Position numbers and translations under genes: made by a program
Shown here: positions 1-10,066 of the stretch, piece by piece
Numbering within the stretch: position 1 is the first letter of the stretch
How the letters are laid out: each line of letters starts with the position of its first letter
Assembly: GCA_947460575.1 (NCBI GenBank)
Contig: CANHIJ010000009.1
Coordinates: 1 to 54,086, forward strand
Source of the DNA: Verrucomicrobiales bacterium
Lineage (GTDB): Bacteria; Verrucomicrobiota; Verrucomicrobiia; Verrucomicrobiales; V1-33
DNA length: 54,086 nucleotides
Direction of reading: 5' to 3'
Notes under the pieces: model-generated
What the model saw: the letters and a program-made list of their open reading frames with translations, nothing else
Told to the model about the DNA's origin: nothing
The model's database searches: none

Positions 1-492
1 CATAGCGGAGGGGGTGGGCTACTATCTATAAGCCTAAACTTGCGGGTTGACTAGCTTATTCGGCGGGCGCGGAGCGCTAGCGCGGGAGGCTTTCTGGGCG
101 CGCGTGGGTTTTTGGGACTGCGGCGCTGGCACCCCTGCCGGGGTGCGGGCCCCCTTGGGATACGGAACCGGTGGTGTCGCTTCGCTCAACCACCGGCTAC
201 TGGCTGAGATGCCTCCGGCATCATCTTGGACTGCCTCTGGGATCATGCTGGGATGGCTCTGGGATCGCCGCCGGGCGTGTCCACCGGGCATAATTTCGAG
301 GTGCATTTTGGCCGTGGAAGGAACGCGCCTAACAGGTGAGTCTGGAGCGGTGAGAGAAAGCGGACTGCGCCGGGTCCTTAGGGTGCAAAAGGGACCCAGG
401 GACGCATTTCGGCTTCCGGTTTTTGGATAACAAAAAACGGGGCGCTGGCTACTGGGAAAACGCGGCGGGGGCGGGGCGGTTTGGCCCTGGCG
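1..492. other. Intergenic region downstream of menB, carrying a repeat copy
   Basis: No coding gene is supported here. The region contains a palindrome-rich repeat (123-290) whose inverted partner lies at 48347-48560. Between 301 and 440 I see only a weak hairpin (GGGTCC and GGACCC arms near 377-407). Open frames on both strands translate the repeat and have no recognisable protein features. Confidence 0.6.
123..290 (+). repeat. Dispersed palindromic repeat, copy 1
   Basis: This stretch matches the reverse complement of 48347-48560. The first 27 bases, beginning GCGCTGGCACCCCTGCC, are identical. They are followed by a hairpin with CCGGTGGT and ACCACCGG arms around a TCGCTTCGC loop, then a second palindrome, GATGCCTCCGGCATC. 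Similarity continues to a shared end around GTCCACCGG. This copy is about 45 bp shorter than its partner, which has extra internal units. Its placement in intergenic DNA and its hairpins suggest a REP-like or non-autonomous element. Mobility is inference. Confidence 0.7.
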
Positions 493-1305
493 TTAGGGGA
501 CGCGGGGGAACTGGCTGAAGTCGGGGGGGCGCTTTTCGACGAAGGCGTTTTTGCCTTCTTTGGCTTCCTCGCTCATATAGTAGAGGAGGGTGGCATTGCC
601 GGCGAGGTCGAGGAGGCCCATTTGGCCGTCGCAGTCGGCGTTGAGGGCGGACTTGAGGCAGCGGAGGGCGAGGGGGCTGTGCTGGAGGATTTCGCGGCAC
701 CACTTGACGGTTTCGGCTTCGAGGTCGGCGAGGGGGACCACGGCGTTGACGAGGCCCATGTCGAGGGCCTGTTGGGCGTCGTATTGGCGGCAGAGGTACC
801 AGATTTCGCGGGCCTTTTTTTGGCCGACGATGCGGGCGAGGTAGCTAGAGCCGAGGCCGCCGTCGAAGGAGCCGACCTTGGGGCCGGTTTGGCCGAAGCG
901 GGCGTTGTCGGCGGCGATGGTGAGGTCGCAGACGATGTGGAGGACGTGGCCGCCGCCGATGGCGTAGCCGGCGACCATGGCAATGACCGGTTTGGGGAGG
1001 CTGCGAATTTTTTTCTGGAGGTCGAGGACGTTAAGGCGGGGGACGCCGTCGGAGCCGAGGTAGCCGGCGTGGCCGCGGACTTTTTGGTCGCCGCCGGAGC
1101 AGAAGGCCAGATCTCCTTCGCCCGTTAGGATCACGACGCCGACGTGGGGGTCTTCGTGGGCGAGATCGAAGGCGCGGAGGAGTTCGGTGACGGTGAGGGG
1201 GCGGAAGGCGTTGCGGACTTCGGGGCGGTTGATGGTGATTTTGGCGATGCCGTCGGGGCTAACCTGATAGCGGATATCGGTGAATTCTGCGGGGGAGGAC
1301 CACAT
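493..1305 (-). CDS. menB: 1,4-dihydroxy-2-naphthoyl-CoA synthase (MenB)
   Basis: MenB closes the naphthoquinone ring, converting o-succinylbenzoyl-CoA to 1,4-dihydroxy-2-naphthoyl-CoA in menaquinone synthesis; it is a cytoplasmic crotonase-fold enzyme. The 270-residue protein has the usual length. It shows the N-terminal NRPEVRNAF strand, the oxyanion-hole segment [10 protein letters not shown] (about residues 68-77), the AGYAIGGGH turn, and the MenB signature [12 protein letters not shown], which separates it from generic enoyl-CoA hydratases. The C-terminus [14 protein letters not shown] is also typical. The gene starts 35 bp downstream of the speA stop on the same strand, so the two may be cotranscribed although their pathways differ. 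No other men genes are in the window. Confidence 0.93.
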   Translation of the reverse strand: MWSSPAEFTDIRYQVSPDGIAKITINRPEVRNAFRPLTVTELLRAFDLAHEDPHVGVVILTGEGDLAFCSGGDQKVRGHAGYLGSDGVPRLNVLDLQKKIRSLPKPVIAMVAGYAIGGGHVLHIVCDLTIAADNARFGQTGPKVGSFDGGLGSSYLARIVGQKKAREIWYLCRQYDAQQALDMGLVNAVVPLADLEAETVKWCREILQHSPLALRCLKSALNADCDGQMGLLDLAGNATLLYYMSEEAKEGKNAFVEKRPPDFSQFPRVP

Positions 1306-1340
1306 GGGAGGGAGGAGCGGGATGGAGATGGAGATGGCGC

Positions 1341-3308
1341 CTAGCCGCTAAAGTAGGTATAGGACTTGAGATTTTTGCGGTAGGCTTTGTAGATGGCGGC
1401 GGCTTGTTCTTCGGAAACTTTCTTTTGGCTAGCGGGGTCCTCGGTGAGGGTTTTGAAGCGCTTGAGGAGGTCGCGGGGGACGTATTCGAGGTAGCTGAGG
1501 ACTTCTTCGGCGGTATCGCCTTCGAGTTGGCGACTGTAGGAGATTTTGCCATTTTTGAGGCGGACCGTGACCACGCTGGTATCGCCGAGGAGGTTGTGGA
1601 GGTCGCCGAGGGTTTCTTGGTAGGCGCCGACGAGGAAGACGCCCATCATGTAGTCGTCGTTGCCGTTGAGGGCGTGGAGAGGGATGGTGGGGGATTGTTT
1701 GCCGGATTCGCCGATGAAGCAATTGAGGACGCCTTCGCAGTCGCAGGTGACGTCGGAGATGACGGCTTGGCGGGTGGGTTTTTCGTTAAGGCGGTGGAGG
1801 GGGGTGACGGGGAAGAATTGGTTGATCGCCCAGACGTCGGGGAGGCTCTGGAACATGGAGAAATTGCCGTAGTAGAAGTCGGCTAGGCGGGTGCGCAGGC
1901 TGACCATTTCGTCGCTGGTGTCGTCGGCGGTGCGCTGGGCGACTTGGGTGAGGACGTGCCAGTAGATGCGGTCGCCGAGGGCGCGCTCGCGGAGGGAGAC
2001 TTGGCCGGTGCGGAAGAGGGTGAGGAGTTCGTCGCGGTAGAAGATGATGTCGGTGTAGGTTTCCTGAGCGCTGGTTTTCTCGAGGTTTTCGAGGACCTCG
2101 AGCATCGACTTGAGGGTATCGCAGGAACCGCGGGGGAGCTTGGGGAGGGGGTCGTCGCTGGCCATGCGGTTGACGTCGAGGATATCAAAAACCAGGACGC
2201 TGTAGTAGGCGACGACGGCGCGACCGGATTCGGTGACGATGTCGGGGTGGTTGACGCCGGCTTCGTCCATGACTTTTTGGACGGACTCGACGAGGTCGGC
2301 GCAGTATTCGCGGAGGCTGTAGGCCATGGAGTTTTCGTCGGCCTGTTTTTTGCCGGAGTAGTCGACGGCGAGGCCGCCGCCGAGGTTGAGGAGGCCCATG
2401 GGGGCGCCTTCTTTGACGAGGTTGACGTAGACGCGAGCGGCTTCTTGGGCGGCGAGGCGGATGGTGGACACCTTGGGGATTTGGGAGCCCTGGTGGTAGT
2501 GAAGCATGCGGAGGCACTTGAGTTTCCCCATGGCCTTGAGGTCGTCGACGACGCGGATGGTTTGGGAGAAATTGAGGCCGAAGGGGGAGCGATCGCCGGC
2601 GGATTCGGCCCAGTGGCCGCTGCCTTTGGTGGAGAGTTTGATGCGGATGCCGAGGGTGGGTTCGATGCCGAGTTTTTGACTGCGCTCCATGACGAGGGCG
2701 AGTTCGGGGGGCATTTCGAGGACGAGGACGACGTTGAGGCCGAGTTGTTTGGATTGGAGGGCGAGGTCGATGAATTCGGCGTCCTTGTAGCCATTGCAGA
2801 TGAGGAGGGCCTCGCGGTCGTGCATGAAGGCGAGGGCGGCGAGGAGTTCGGGTTTGGAGCCGACTTCGATGCCGTAGTGGTATTGGCGGCCGTATTCGGT
2901 GACTTCTTTGACGACCTGTTGTTGTTGATTGACTTTGATAGGGTAGACGCCACGGTAGCGGCCCTTGTAGCCTTGGTTGCGCATTTCCTCGCGGAAGGTT
3001 TCGTTGAGTTCCTTGATGCGGGCGTAGAGGAGGTCGGGGAAGCGGAAGAGGGCGGGGAGGTGGAAGTCCTGATTTTTTTTGACGAGGCCGCGGATGATTT
3101 GGGGGAGGGAGACTTCGGCGAAGTCGCTGTTATTTTGCAGGCGGACGGTGACTTCGCCGGCTTTATCGCCGCTGAAGTAGCCGTTTCCCCAAGCTGGCAG
3201 TCCGTATAAATCCAAGGAATCCTCCACGCTCCAGGGCTCTAGGGCCGGGGCCGGGGCGGGGAGGAGGGGATCGGCGGAGATGGGGGCAGCGGGGAGAGGT
3301 TCTTTCAT
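1341..3308 (-). CDS. speA: Biosynthetic arginine decarboxylase (SpeA)
   Basis: SpeA decarboxylates arginine to agmatine, the first step of the agmatine route to putrescine and polyamines; it is a PLP enzyme of the alanine-racemase-like fold III family. At 655 residues it has the full family length. The PLP lysine lies in YPIKVNQQQ (about residue 124), followed by [14 protein letters not shown], the HYHQGSQIP strand, [11 protein letters not shown] and the C-terminal signature [16 protein letters not shown]. The usual CDSDG motif near the C-terminus is CDCEG here, so the Asp of the CxxxG loop is changed. The ATG start gives a proline-rich leader before the conserved core. It is divergent from mpl across about 165 bp in which I recognise no clear promoter. 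Confidence 0.94.
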   Translation of the reverse strand: MKEPLPAAPISADPLLPAPAPALEPWSVEDSLDLYGLPAWGNGYFSGDKAGEVTVRLQNNSDFAEVSLPQIIRGLVKKNQDFHLPALFRFPDLLYARIKELNETFREEMRNQGYKGRYRGVYPIKVNQQQQVVKEVTEYGRQYHYGIEVGSKPELLAALAFMHDREALLICNGYKDAEFIDLALQSKQLGLNVVLVLEMPPELALVMERSQKLGIEPTLGIRIKLSTKGSGHWAESAGDRSPFGLNFSQTIRVVDDLKAMGKLKCLRMLHYHQGSQIPKVSTIRLAAQEAARVYVNLVKEGAPMGLLNLGGGLAVDYSGKKQADENSMAYSLREYCADLVESVQKVMDEAGVNHPDIVTESGRAVVAYYSVLVFDILDVNRMASDDPLPKLPRGSCDTLKSMLEVLENLEKTSAQETYTDIIFYRDELLTLFRTGQVSLRERALGDRIYWHVLTQVAQRTADDTSDEMVSLRTRLADFYYGNFSMFQSLPDVWAINQFFPVTPLHRLNEKPTRQAVISDVTCDCEGVLNCFIGESGKQSPTIPLHALNGNDDYMMGVFLVGAYQETLGDLHNLLGDTSVVTVRLKNGKISYSRQLEGDTAEEVLSYLEYVPRDLLKRFKTLTEDPASQKKVSEEQAAAIYKAYRKNLKSYTYFSG

Positions 3309-3472
3309 TTCGGGGTGGAATCAGGGCGGGAAGGGTAGCGCTTTCGCGGGAGATTGAAGGGGAATTTTCGGGATTTTTTCGGCGGGGGGAGGCGGGGGGG
3401 AAGGGCGGGAGTACGGTTCTGGTTGCGCGGTTCGGCGGGAGGCCTTATGCGGAACTTTTGCGATCTAAATCC

Positions 3473-4888
3473 ATGGCAGCGAACCCACTTCACTTTCACT
3501 TTATCGGCATTTGCGGAACCGCGATGGGCGCGGTGGCGGCGGCGATGAAGGAACGCGGGTACACCATTACGGGGAGCGACAGCGCGGTGTATGCCCCGGT
3601 TTCGACGTTTTTGGAGAGCCGGGGGATCGCGATTGCGAGCGGCTACCGGGCCGCTAACATTCCGGAGGAAGCGGACGTGATTGTGGTAGGGAATGCGATT
3701 TCGCGGGGCAACGCGGAATTGGAGGAAGTGCTGAAGCGGAAGTTGCGGTATGTTTCGATGCCGGAGGTATTGAAGGAGCACTTTTTGCGCGGGAAGCGGA
3801 ATTTTGTGGTCAGCGGGACGCACGGCAAGACGACGACGACGTCCTTGTTGGCGTGGCTGCTGGAGGAGGGGGGGAAGAATCCGAGTTATTTGATTGGGGG
3901 AGTGCCGCGGAATTTCAGTGGTGGGGCCCGCTTTGCGGAGAGTGCCTTTTTCGCCTTGGAGGGGGACGAGTACGACACCGCCTTTTTCGACAAGCGCTCC
4001 AAATTTTTGCACTACCTCCCGGAGGCGGTGATCATCAATAACATTGAGTTCGACCACGCGGATATTTTTGAGAACCTGGAAGCGATCAAGAAAAGTTTTC
4101 GGCTGTTGTTGCGGGTGGTGCCGAGCAATGGGGTGATTTACGCGAATGGAGACGACGCCAACTGCCGGGAGGTGGTGGCGGATTCCCCGGCTCCGGTGGT
4201 CACGGTGGGATTTGGGGAGGGGAACGACCGGCGGATTAGCGGAGTGGTGTACGGTGAGGACAGCACGGAGTTTGTGTTGGAGGGAAGCCGCTATCGCTTG
4301 CCGATGAATGGGGAGTACAATGTGCGCAACGCGGCGATGGCGATTTGCGCCGGGCAGTTTGCGGGGTTAGCGCCGGAGGTGATGGCGGCGGCGCTGGAGA
4401 CATTCCGCGGGGTGGCGCGGCGGCAGGAGCTGAGGGGGGAAGTGAAGGGCGTCAAGGTGATCGATGACTTTGGGCACCACCCGACGGCGATCAAGGAGAC
4501 TACGGAGGCGCTGCAGCGGCGCTACGTGGGGTCGGGCGGTCGCCTCCTGACAATCTTTGAGCCGCGCTCGAACACGACGCGGCGGAAGGTTTTCCAGGAG
4601 GAACTGGGGCTGGCGCTGGGGGCGAGCGAGATGGTGATCTTGGCTCCGGTGGCGGATCTGCACAAGATTGCAGAAGGGGATCGGCTGGACATGGGGCAGC
4701 TGGTGGGGGCGATTGGGGCGATGGGGCGCGAGGTTTATTTGGAGCCCGACGTGGAGCATATCGTGGCTCGGGCGGTTTCGCTCGTGAGGGCTGGGGACAG
4801 CATTGCGGTGTTCAGCAATGGGGGATTTGGGAGCATTCACGAAAAGCTGCTGGGAGCGCTGGAGGCGCTACCCGGCGAGGAAAACTGA
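3473..4888 (+). CDS. mpl: UDP-MurNAc:murein tripeptide ligase (Mpl)
   Basis: Mpl joins the recycled peptide L-Ala-gamma-D-Glu-meso-DAP to UDP-MurNAc, returning cell-wall peptides to peptidoglycan synthesis in the cytoplasm. The N-terminal Rossmann segment HFIGICGTAMG, the ATP loop SGTHGKTTTTS, the middle segment NNIEFDHADIF, and the Mpl-type DDFGHHPTAI and FEPRSNTTRR motifs separate it from MurC. I chose the ATG at 3473, 15 bp inside a longer TTG-started frame, because conserved sequence begins right after it. The next gene is 12 bp downstream and encodes an M14-family peptidase that may act on the same murein peptides. Confidence 0.93.
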   Translation: MAANPLHFHFIGICGTAMGAVAAAMKERGYTITGSDSAVYAPVSTFLESRGIAIASGYRAANIPEEADVIVVGNAISRGNAELEEVLKRKLRYVSMPEVLKEHFLRGKRNFVVSGTHGKTTTTSLLAWLLEEGGKNPSYLIGGVPRNFSGGARFAESAFFALEGDEYDTAFFDKRSKFLHYLPEAVIINNIEFDHADIFENLEAIKKSFRLLLRVVPSNGVIYANGDDANCREVVADSPAPVVTVGFGEGNDRRISGVVYGEDSTEFVLEGSRYRLPMNGEYNVRNAAMAICAGQFAGLAPEVMAAALETFRGVARRQELRGEVKGVKVIDDFGHHPTAIKETTEALQRRYVGSGGRLLTIFEPRSNTTRRKVFQEELGLALGASEMVILAPVADLHKIAEGDRLDMGQLVGAIGAMGREVYLEPDVEHIVARAVSLVRAGDSIAVFSNGGFGSIHEKLLGALEALPGEEN

Positions 4889-4900
4889 GCCTTGGGTACC

Positions 4901-5749
4901 ATGACACCATCAGCGCCGCTCCGGCTGCGGGGGCCGGAGGAGGCTTGGCGACACCGCGCCCACGATGTGGGGCACGTGTTGCAGCGCTGGCGGGCGGTGG
5001 CGCGGGTGGCGGGCTTGGAGTGGAGGGTGATTTACGAGACGGGGGGATATCCGGTTTATTTTTTGCGCAGCGGGCGAGCGGGCGAGCGGCCGCTGTATTT
5101 TAGCGCGGGAGTGCACGGGGACGAGGCGGGCGCGGTGCTGGGGCTGCTGGAATGGGCGGAGCGGTCGGGGGCGTATTTGCGGCGGGCGGATTTGATATTG
5201 ATCCCGCTCTTTAATCCGGTGGGACTGGCGATGAACACGCGCGGGGATGCTGAAGGGGCCGACTTAAACCGGCTGTTTGACTGCGCCAGGCACCCGCACA
5301 TTGCGGCGTGGCGCCAAGCCTTGGCGGGCTGCGCGCCGCGCGCCGCGGTTTGTCTGCACGAGGACTACGATGCCCAGGGCCTTTATGGGTACGAGCTGAA
5401 TCGGGACCGGAACCTGCACCTCGCGGAGCAGTGTTTGGCGCAAGCGGAGGGGATCGTGCCGCGCGATCCGCGCCGCCGCATTGAAGGGCGGGCGGCCCAG
5501 CGGGGCGTGATCCGGAGGCGGCGGCTGCCGATGGCGGAGCATTTGCCAGAAGCGGTGGCGCTGTACGAGGCGGGAACCGACTGCGCCTTGACCTTTGAGA
5601 CGCCGTCCGAGGGCTGTTTGCAGGCGCGGAGTCGGGCCCAGAGTTGCTTGTTGGACGCGGTCTGCGCGTGGGATCAGGCCGGAGGGTCGCGGATTGTAAA
5701 AATAAGTCAGGATGATCTGGTTTCGCGCGGGGACTCCCGGAAGGATTAG
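4901..5749 (+). CDS. M14-family zinc carboxypeptidase-like protein, possible murein peptide amidase
   Basis: This 282-residue protein has the M14/AstE-ASPA fold signature. GVHGDEAG supplies the HxxE zinc ligands (about residue 70), DLNRLF follows, VCLHEDYD supplies the third zinc ligand, and TFETPSEG near the C-terminus supplies the likely catalytic Glu. No signal peptide is visible, so it should be cytoplasmic. Because it sits 12 bp after mpl, I infer an MpaA-like role cutting the gamma-D-Glu-DAP bond of recycled murein tripeptide, but aspartoacylase or succinylglutamate desuccinylase activity cannot be excluded from sequence. The first ATG at 4901 is preferred to an upstream TTG at 4892. 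Its stop overlaps the stop of the convergent cupin gene by 4 bp. Confidence 0.75.
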   Translation: MTPSAPLRLRGPEEAWRHRAHDVGHVLQRWRAVARVAGLEWRVIYETGGYPVYFLRSGRAGERPLYFSAGVHGDEAGAVLGLLEWAERSGAYLRRADLILIPLFNPVGLAMNTRGDAEGADLNRLFDCARHPHIAAWRQALAGCAPRAAVCLHEDYDAQGLYGYELNRDRNLHLAEQCLAQAEGIVPRDPRRRIEGRAAQRGVIRRRRLPMAEHLPEAVALYEAGTDCALTFETPSEGCLQARSRAQSCLLDAVCAWDQAGGSRIVKISQDDLVSRGDSRKD

Positions 5750-6111
5750 GGGGTGGCGAAGAAGGTATCGCTGGGGTCGTAGGGAGGGGCGCAGCAGCAG
5801 AGGAAGCGGAGGGGGGAGGTGGCGGTGATTTGGTGCCAGGCTCCTGGGGGGATGAGGATGGCGTCGCCGGGGGCGACGGGTTGGGAAGTGCCGTCGATTT
5901 CCATGAGAGCGGTGCCTTCGAGGAGGAAGTAGAATTCTTCGGAGAGGCGGTGGAAGTGGCGCTGGGTGGCGTGGCCGGTGGGAAGGCTGGCTTCGGCGAG
6001 GGACTGGTGTTGGACGGGGGCGTTGCTGCGGTCGAGGAGGCTGCGGATGGTGGAGCCGTCCTTGGTGGTGAAGGGGGGTTGGCGGTGGAGGTTGAGGATG
6101 GTGGGGGCCAT
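5746..6111 (-). CDS. Small cupin-domain protein
   Basis: This 121-residue single-domain cupin carries motif 1 as GHATQRHFHRLSEEFYFLLEG, which supplies two His, a Glu and the closing Gly, and motif 2 as PGDAILIPPGAWHQI with the final metal-binding His. Such proteins bind a metal and act as small isomerases, dioxygenases or sensors, so the substrate cannot be told. A Cys-rich segment FLCCCAPPYDP follows the barrel. The next gene upstream on this strand (DUF6941-like) is separated by a hairpin terminator, so the cupin is probably transcribed on its own. Confidence 0.8.
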   Translation of the reverse strand: MAPTILNLHRQPPFTTKDGSTIRSLLDRSNAPVQHQSLAEASLPTGHATQRHFHRLSEEFYFLLEGTALMEIDGTSQPVAPGDAILIPPGAWHQITATSPLRFLCCCAPPYDPSDTFFATP

Positions 6112-6140
6112 GGGGATGGGGTTGGCGGTTTAAACGGAAA

Positions 6141-6170
6141 CCGGCCCTCACCTTGGGGGATGAGGGCCGG
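6141..6170 (-). terminator. Rho-independent terminator after the DUF6941-like gene
   Basis: A perfect 10-bp inverted repeat, CCGGCCCTCA and TGAGGGCCGG, encloses a 10-base loop. Read on the minus strand it is followed by a T-rich stretch (TTTCCGTTT). It lies 20 bp beyond the stop of the minus-strand gene at 6191 and ahead of the cupin gene. Confidence 0.8.
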
Positions 6171-6190
6171 CGGGAGGGAAGCGTGGGGAA

Positions 6191-6598
6191 TTAGCCTTGG
6201 GGGGCTTCTTCGACGTGGATGACGCGGAGGGGGATGCTGGCGAGGATTTGGCCGCCGAGGGAGACTTCGAAGGAGAAGAGCCCGGCCTTTTCGAAGCGGA
6301 GGGGTTGGAAGTTGAGGATCATGTTGCGGGTGACGAAGTCGGCGCCTTCGGCGAGTTTGATGTCGATGGCGGCTTCGAGGGGCTGCATGGAGTTGTTGCC
6401 GTCTTCGTCGATGAGGCGAATAGACAGCTTGTGGCTGCCTTCATCGGCTTGGCGGAAACAGATGCGCAGCGCGAGGGCAGCGGCGGGGTGGACCACGGGA
6501 AGGACCCGGGATCCGATGGTGTCGAAAGTGCCGAGGACACACAACTTGGAGTTGTAGTCCATGGCGGAGTCACAAAGGGTTGCTACTTGAATATCCAT
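6191..6598 (-). CDS. Conserved hypothetical protein, DUF6941-like
   Basis: A 135-residue soluble protein without signal peptide or membrane segment. It begins with MDIQVATLCDSA and contains VLGTFDTIG, LRICFRQADEG, LIDEDGN and a closing VIHVEEAPQG. The alternating strands look like a small beta-sandwich. I recognise the pattern as the DUF6941-type proteins common in Verrucomicrobiota, from memory and without a search; function is unknown. I chose the ATG at 6598, 14 codons inside a longer frame, because the conserved start MDIQVA begins there. It follows clpB by 65 bp on the same strand and ends at a strong terminator, so it may be the last gene of a clpB transcript. Confidence 0.72.
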   Translation of the reverse strand: MDIQVATLCDSAMDYNSKLCVLGTFDTIGSRVLPVVHPAAALALRICFRQADEGSHKLSIRLIDEDGNNSMQPLEAAIDIKLAEGADFVTRNMILNFQPLRFEKAGLFSFEVSLGGQILASIPLRVIHVEEAPQG

Positions 6599-6663
6599 AG
6601 GGGCGCGAAGATACTGGTGGAGAGGGGAATGCAAAGGCAATTCGGCGGGAGAGTGGGGGGAAA

Positions 6664-9252
6664 TTAGGGTTGGGGGGGAGCGTTGGATTCGAAGAGAAGG
6701 TTGCCGTCGCGGAGGCGGCCGGTGAGGTGATCGCCTTCGCGGAATTGGCCTTGGAGGAGGGCGAGGCTGAGGGGGTCGAGGAGGTGGCGTTGGATGGCGC
6801 GCTTGAGGGGTCTGGCGCCGTAGACGGGGTCGTAGCCTTGATCGGCGACGTGGAGGAGGGCTTCGTCGGTGAGGGTGAGGTGGATATTTTGTTTTTCGAG
6901 GCGGGAGAGGACGCGCTGGAGTTGGATGCGGACGATATCGGCGAGGTTTTGGTCGTTGAGGCGGTCGAAGATGATGGTTTCGTCGATGCGGTTGAGGAAT
7001 TCGGGGCGGAAGTGGGCGCGGAGGGCCTCGAGGACGCGGGCTTCGCGCTGCTCCTTGTTGTCGAGGTCCATGATGAATTGACTGCCGATATTGGAAGTCA
7101 TGATGAGGACGGTGTTTTTGAAATCGACGGTGCGGCCCTGGCCGTCGGTGATGCGGCCGTCGTCGAGGACTTGGAGGAGGACGTTGAAGACGTCGGGGTG
7201 GGCTTTTTCGACTTCGTCGAAGAGGACGACGCTGTAGGGGCGGCGGCGGACGGCTTCGCTGAGTTGGCCGCCTTCTTCGTAGCCGACGTAGCCTGGGGGG
7301 GCGCCGATGAGGCGGGAGACGGCGTGTTTTTCCATGTATTCGCTCATGTCGATGCGGGTCATGGCGTTTTCGTCGTCGAAGAGGAATTCGGCGAGGGCTT
7401 TAGAGAGTTCGGTTTTACCGACGCCAGTGGGGCCGAGGAAGAGGAACGAGCCGATGGGGCGGTTTTCGTCTTGGAGGCCGGCGCGGGCGCGGCGGACGGC
7501 GTGGGAGACGGCGCGGATGGCTTCGCGCTGGCCGATGACGCGTTCGCCGAGGCGGTCTTCCATGTGGACGAGTTTGGCGCGTTCGCCTTCTTGGAGGCGG
7601 TTGACGGGGATGCCGGTCCAGGAGGCGACGATGCGGGCGATGTCTTCGGGGGTGACTTCTTCGCGGAGGAGGGAGCCCTCGGGTTTGGGGGTGCGCAGGG
7701 AGGCGTCTTCGGAGGCGAGTTGGGCCTCGAGGTTGGGGATGAGGCCGTATTGGATTTCGCCGGCGCGGGCGAAGTCGCCGCGGCGCTGGGCTTGTTCTTG
7801 TTCGGTGCGGAGGTGGTCGAGATCAGCTTTGATTTTGCGGCTGACTTGGACGGCTTCTTTTTCTTTGAGCCAGCGGGCTTTGAGGGTGCTGCTGGATTCC
7901 TTGAGGTCGGCGAGGTGTTTTTCGAGTTTGGCGAGGCGGTCCTGGCTGGCGGGGTCGGTTTCTTTTTTGACGACGAGGCGCTCCATTTCGAGCTGGATGA
8001 TTTCGCGTTCGATGACGTCGATTTCGGTGGGCATGGAATCGAGTTCGATTTTGATGCGGCTGGCGGCTTCGTCGACGAGGTCGATGGCTTTGTCGGGGAG
8101 GAAGCGGTCGGTGATGTAGCGGTGGGAGAGGGTGGCGGCGGCGATGAGGGAGCTGTCTTGGATGCGGACGCCGTGGTGGACTTCGTAGCGTTCTTTGAGG
8201 CCGCGGAGGATGCCGATGGTGTCTGCGACGGAGGGTTCGCCGACGGTGACGGGCTGGAAGCGGCGTTCGAGGGCGGGGTCTTTTTCGATGTATTTGCGGT
8301 ATTCGTCGAGGGTGGTGGCGCCGATGCAGCGGAGTTCGCCGCGGGCGAGTTGGGGTTTGAGGAGGTTGCCGGCGTCCATGGCGCCTTCGCTTTTGCCGGC
8401 GCCGACGATGGTGTGGAGTTCGTCGATGAAGAGGATGATTTGGCCTTCGCTGGAGGTGACTTCTTTGATGAAGGCCTTGAGGCGCTCTTCGAATTCGCCG
8501 CGGTATTTGGCGCCGGCCATCATGCCGCCGAGGTCCATGCTGATGAGGCGTTTGCCCTTGAGGGAGTCGGGGACGTCGCCGGCGACGATGCGGCGGGCGA
8601 GGCCTTCGGCGATGGCGGTTTTGCCGACGCCGGGCTCGCCGATGAGGACGGGGTTATTTTTGCTGCGGCGGCTGAGGACTTGCATGATGCGGCGGATTTC
8701 TTCGTCGCGGCCGATGACGGGGTCGATTTTGCCGGCGCGGGCGCGGGCGGTGAGGTCGGTGCCGTATTTTTCTAAAGTTTGGTATTTGCCTTCGGGGTCT
8801 TGGTCGGTGACGCGCTGGGCGCCGCGGACGGCGGCGAGAGCTTGGCGGGCGGCGGCGTGGGTGAGGCCTTGGGCTTTGAGGAGGTCGGCGAGTTCGCCGG
8901 GTTTGCGGAAGAGGCCGAGGAGGAAGTGTTCGACGCTGAGGTAATCGTCTTTGAGGGCGAGTTGTTCGTCTTCGGCGGCGGTGAGGACGATGCGGAGATC
9001 GTTGGAGGCGCTGAGGCTGGTGCTGCCGCTGACGCTGGGTTGGCGGGCGAGGAATTGGTCGAGGCTGGATTTGAGGGCGTCGGGGGATCCGCCCATTTTT
9101 TCGATGAGGGGGCGGGCGAGGACGCCCTCTTGGCCTAACATGGCGCTGAGGACGTGGGCGGGGCGCAATTCGGGGTGGCCGAGGCGGGTGGCGGAGGACT
9201 GCGCGGAGGACATCGCCTCTTGCATTTTGAGGGTGATTTTTTCCGGATTCAT
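6664..9252 (-). CDS. clpB: ATP-dependent chaperone ClpB
   Basis: ClpB is the hexameric disaggregase that works with DnaK to pull apart heat-aggregated proteins. At 862 residues it has the normal length. It shows the N-domain (about 1-145), NBD1 with Walker A GEPGVGKT near residue 203, a coiled M-domain (about 400-520) rich in Glu, Lys and Leu, and NBD2 with [10 protein letters not shown] near residue 605, [12 protein letters not shown] and a C-terminal [11 protein letters not shown] sensor-2 motif. The M-domain separates it from ClpA and ClpC. I chose the ATG at 9252 ([14 protein letters not shown]) since it matches the usual ClpB start; ATGs at 9282 and 9294 would only add a short leader. 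No CIRCE element was seen upstream. Confidence 0.96.
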   Translation of the reverse strand: MNPEKITLKMQEAMSSAQSSATRLGHPELRPAHVLSAMLGQEGVLARPLIEKMGGSPDALKSSLDQFLARQPSVSGSTSLSASNDLRIVLTAAEDEQLALKDDYLSVEHFLLGLFRKPGELADLLKAQGLTHAAARQALAAVRGAQRVTDQDPEGKYQTLEKYGTDLTARARAGKIDPVIGRDEEIRRIMQVLSRRSKNNPVLIGEPGVGKTAIAEGLARRIVAGDVPDSLKGKRLISMDLGGMMAGAKYRGEFEERLKAFIKEVTSSEGQIILFIDELHTIVGAGKSEGAMDAGNLLKPQLARGELRCIGATTLDEYRKYIEKDPALERRFQPVTVGEPSVADTIGILRGLKERYEVHHGVRIQDSSLIAAATLSHRYITDRFLPDKAIDLVDEAASRIKIELDSMPTEIDVIEREIIQLEMERLVVKKETDPASQDRLAKLEKHLADLKESSSTLKARWLKEKEAVQVSRKIKADLDHLRTEQEQAQRRGDFARAGEIQYGLIPNLEAQLASEDASLRTPKPEGSLLREEVTPEDIARIVASWTGIPVNRLQEGERAKLVHMEDRLGERVIGQREAIRAVSHAVRRARAGLQDENRPIGSFLFLGPTGVGKTELSKALAEFLFDDENAMTRIDMSEYMEKHAVSRLIGAPPGYVGYEEGGQLSEAVRRRPYSVVLFDEVEKAHPDVFNVLLQVLDDGRITDGQGRTVDFKNTVLIMTSNIGSQFIMDLDNKEQREARVLEALRAHFRPEFLNRIDETIIFDRLNDQNLADIVRIQLQRVLSRLEKQNIHLTLTDEALLHVADQGYDPVYGARPLKRAIQRHLLDPLSLALLQGQFREGDHLTGRLRDGNLLFESNAPPQP

Positions 9253-9445
9253 GGGCGGGGGGGAGCTTGGGTTGCCCGACATCTTACTGCACAAAGTGGT
9301 CCCTGGCAGAAAAATTCGGCAGGCGATTGAGCGCCAGCGGATTGAGAAAACGACGGGGCCCGCCCAAGGGCATTTTTGGCGCGCTGGGGGGCGGCCGCGG
9401 CGCCGTTTTGGCGCAGGGGGGGAGCCTAGCTGGCGCAGGGGGCCG

Positions 9446-10066
9446 TCAGGAGCCGAGGGGGCGGCGCCCGCTGAGGGCGCGGAAGAGGGTGAGGTCGTCG
9501 GCGGAGTCGAGGCCGCCGCCGGCGGGGAGGCCCTGGGCGAGGCGGGAGAGGGCGATGTGGGGAAAGGTTTGGGCGATGGTTTGGCCGAGGAAGTGGGCGG
9601 TGGCTTCGCCTTCGACGTCGGAGCCGGTGGCGAGGATGACTTCGCGGACCTGGCCGACGCGGAGGCGCTGGAGGAGGGAGGGGATGCGGAGGTCGTCGGG
9701 GCCGACGTTGTCGAGGGGGCTGAGGCGGCCGTGGAGGGCGTGGTAGCGGCCGTGGAAGGCGCCGCTGCGCTCGAGGGGGAGGATGTCGGTGGCCTGCTCG
9801 ATGACGCAGAGGGCGGAGTTGTCGCGCGCGGGATCGTCGCAGAGGGGGCAGCCGAGGGTGCGGCTGGCGAAGAAGCCGCAGGAGGGGCAGAGGAGGACGC
9901 CGAGGCTGGCGGCGCCGAGGGCTTGGGCGAGGTCTGCGGAGCAGGAGTCGGGGGAGCGGAGAAGCCAGAGGGCGATGCGCTCGGCGGTGCGGGGGCCGAT
10001 GCTGGGGAGGCGCTTGAGGTGGCCGATGAGGTTTTGGAGTTCGGCTGGGTAGGCGATTTTATTCAC
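9446..10066 (-). CDS. recR: Recombination protein RecR
   Basis: RecR works with RecO (and RecF) to load RecA onto SSB-coated single-stranded gaps. The 206-residue protein has a helix-hairpin-helix near the N-terminus ([16 protein letters not shown]), a zinc finger [17 protein letters not shown] (about residues 60-76), a Toprim domain with the CVIEQATDI strand and [15 protein letters not shown], and the C-terminal [16 protein letters not shown] Walker-B-like segment. Its ATG overlaps the stop of the upstream cyclase-like gene by 4 bp (ATGA), so translation is probably coupled. The 193 bp between its stop and clpB hold no gene I can see. Confidence 0.95.
   Translation of the reverse strand: MNKIAYPAELQNLIGHLKRLPSIGPRTAERIALWLLRSPDSCSADLAQALGAASLGVLLCPSCGFFASRTLGCPLCDDPARDNSALCVIEQATDILPLERSGAFHGRYHALHGRLSPLDNVGPDDLRIPSLLQRLRVGQVREVILATGSDVEGEATAHFLGQTIAQTFPHIALSRLAQGLPAGGGLDSADDLTLFRALSGRRPLGS

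Noticed and set aside
47-430. A 127-residue open frame at the window start
   Set aside because: It translates the dispersed repeat, and the inverted copy at 48.4 kb gives similar short frames in other phases.
1944-3209. A 421-residue open frame opposite speA
   Set aside because: Antisense shadow of speA produced by G/C-ending codons; no recognisable feature.
6670-8775. A 701-residue open frame opposite clpB
   Set aside because: It is a compositional shadow: Gly, Ala, Val, Glu and Asp dominate, with no motif, while the opposite strand encodes an unmistakable ClpB.
9253-9445. CIRCE or other heat-shock operator upstream of clpB
   Set aside because: No TTAGCACTC/GAGTGCTAA inverted repeat is present in the spacer.
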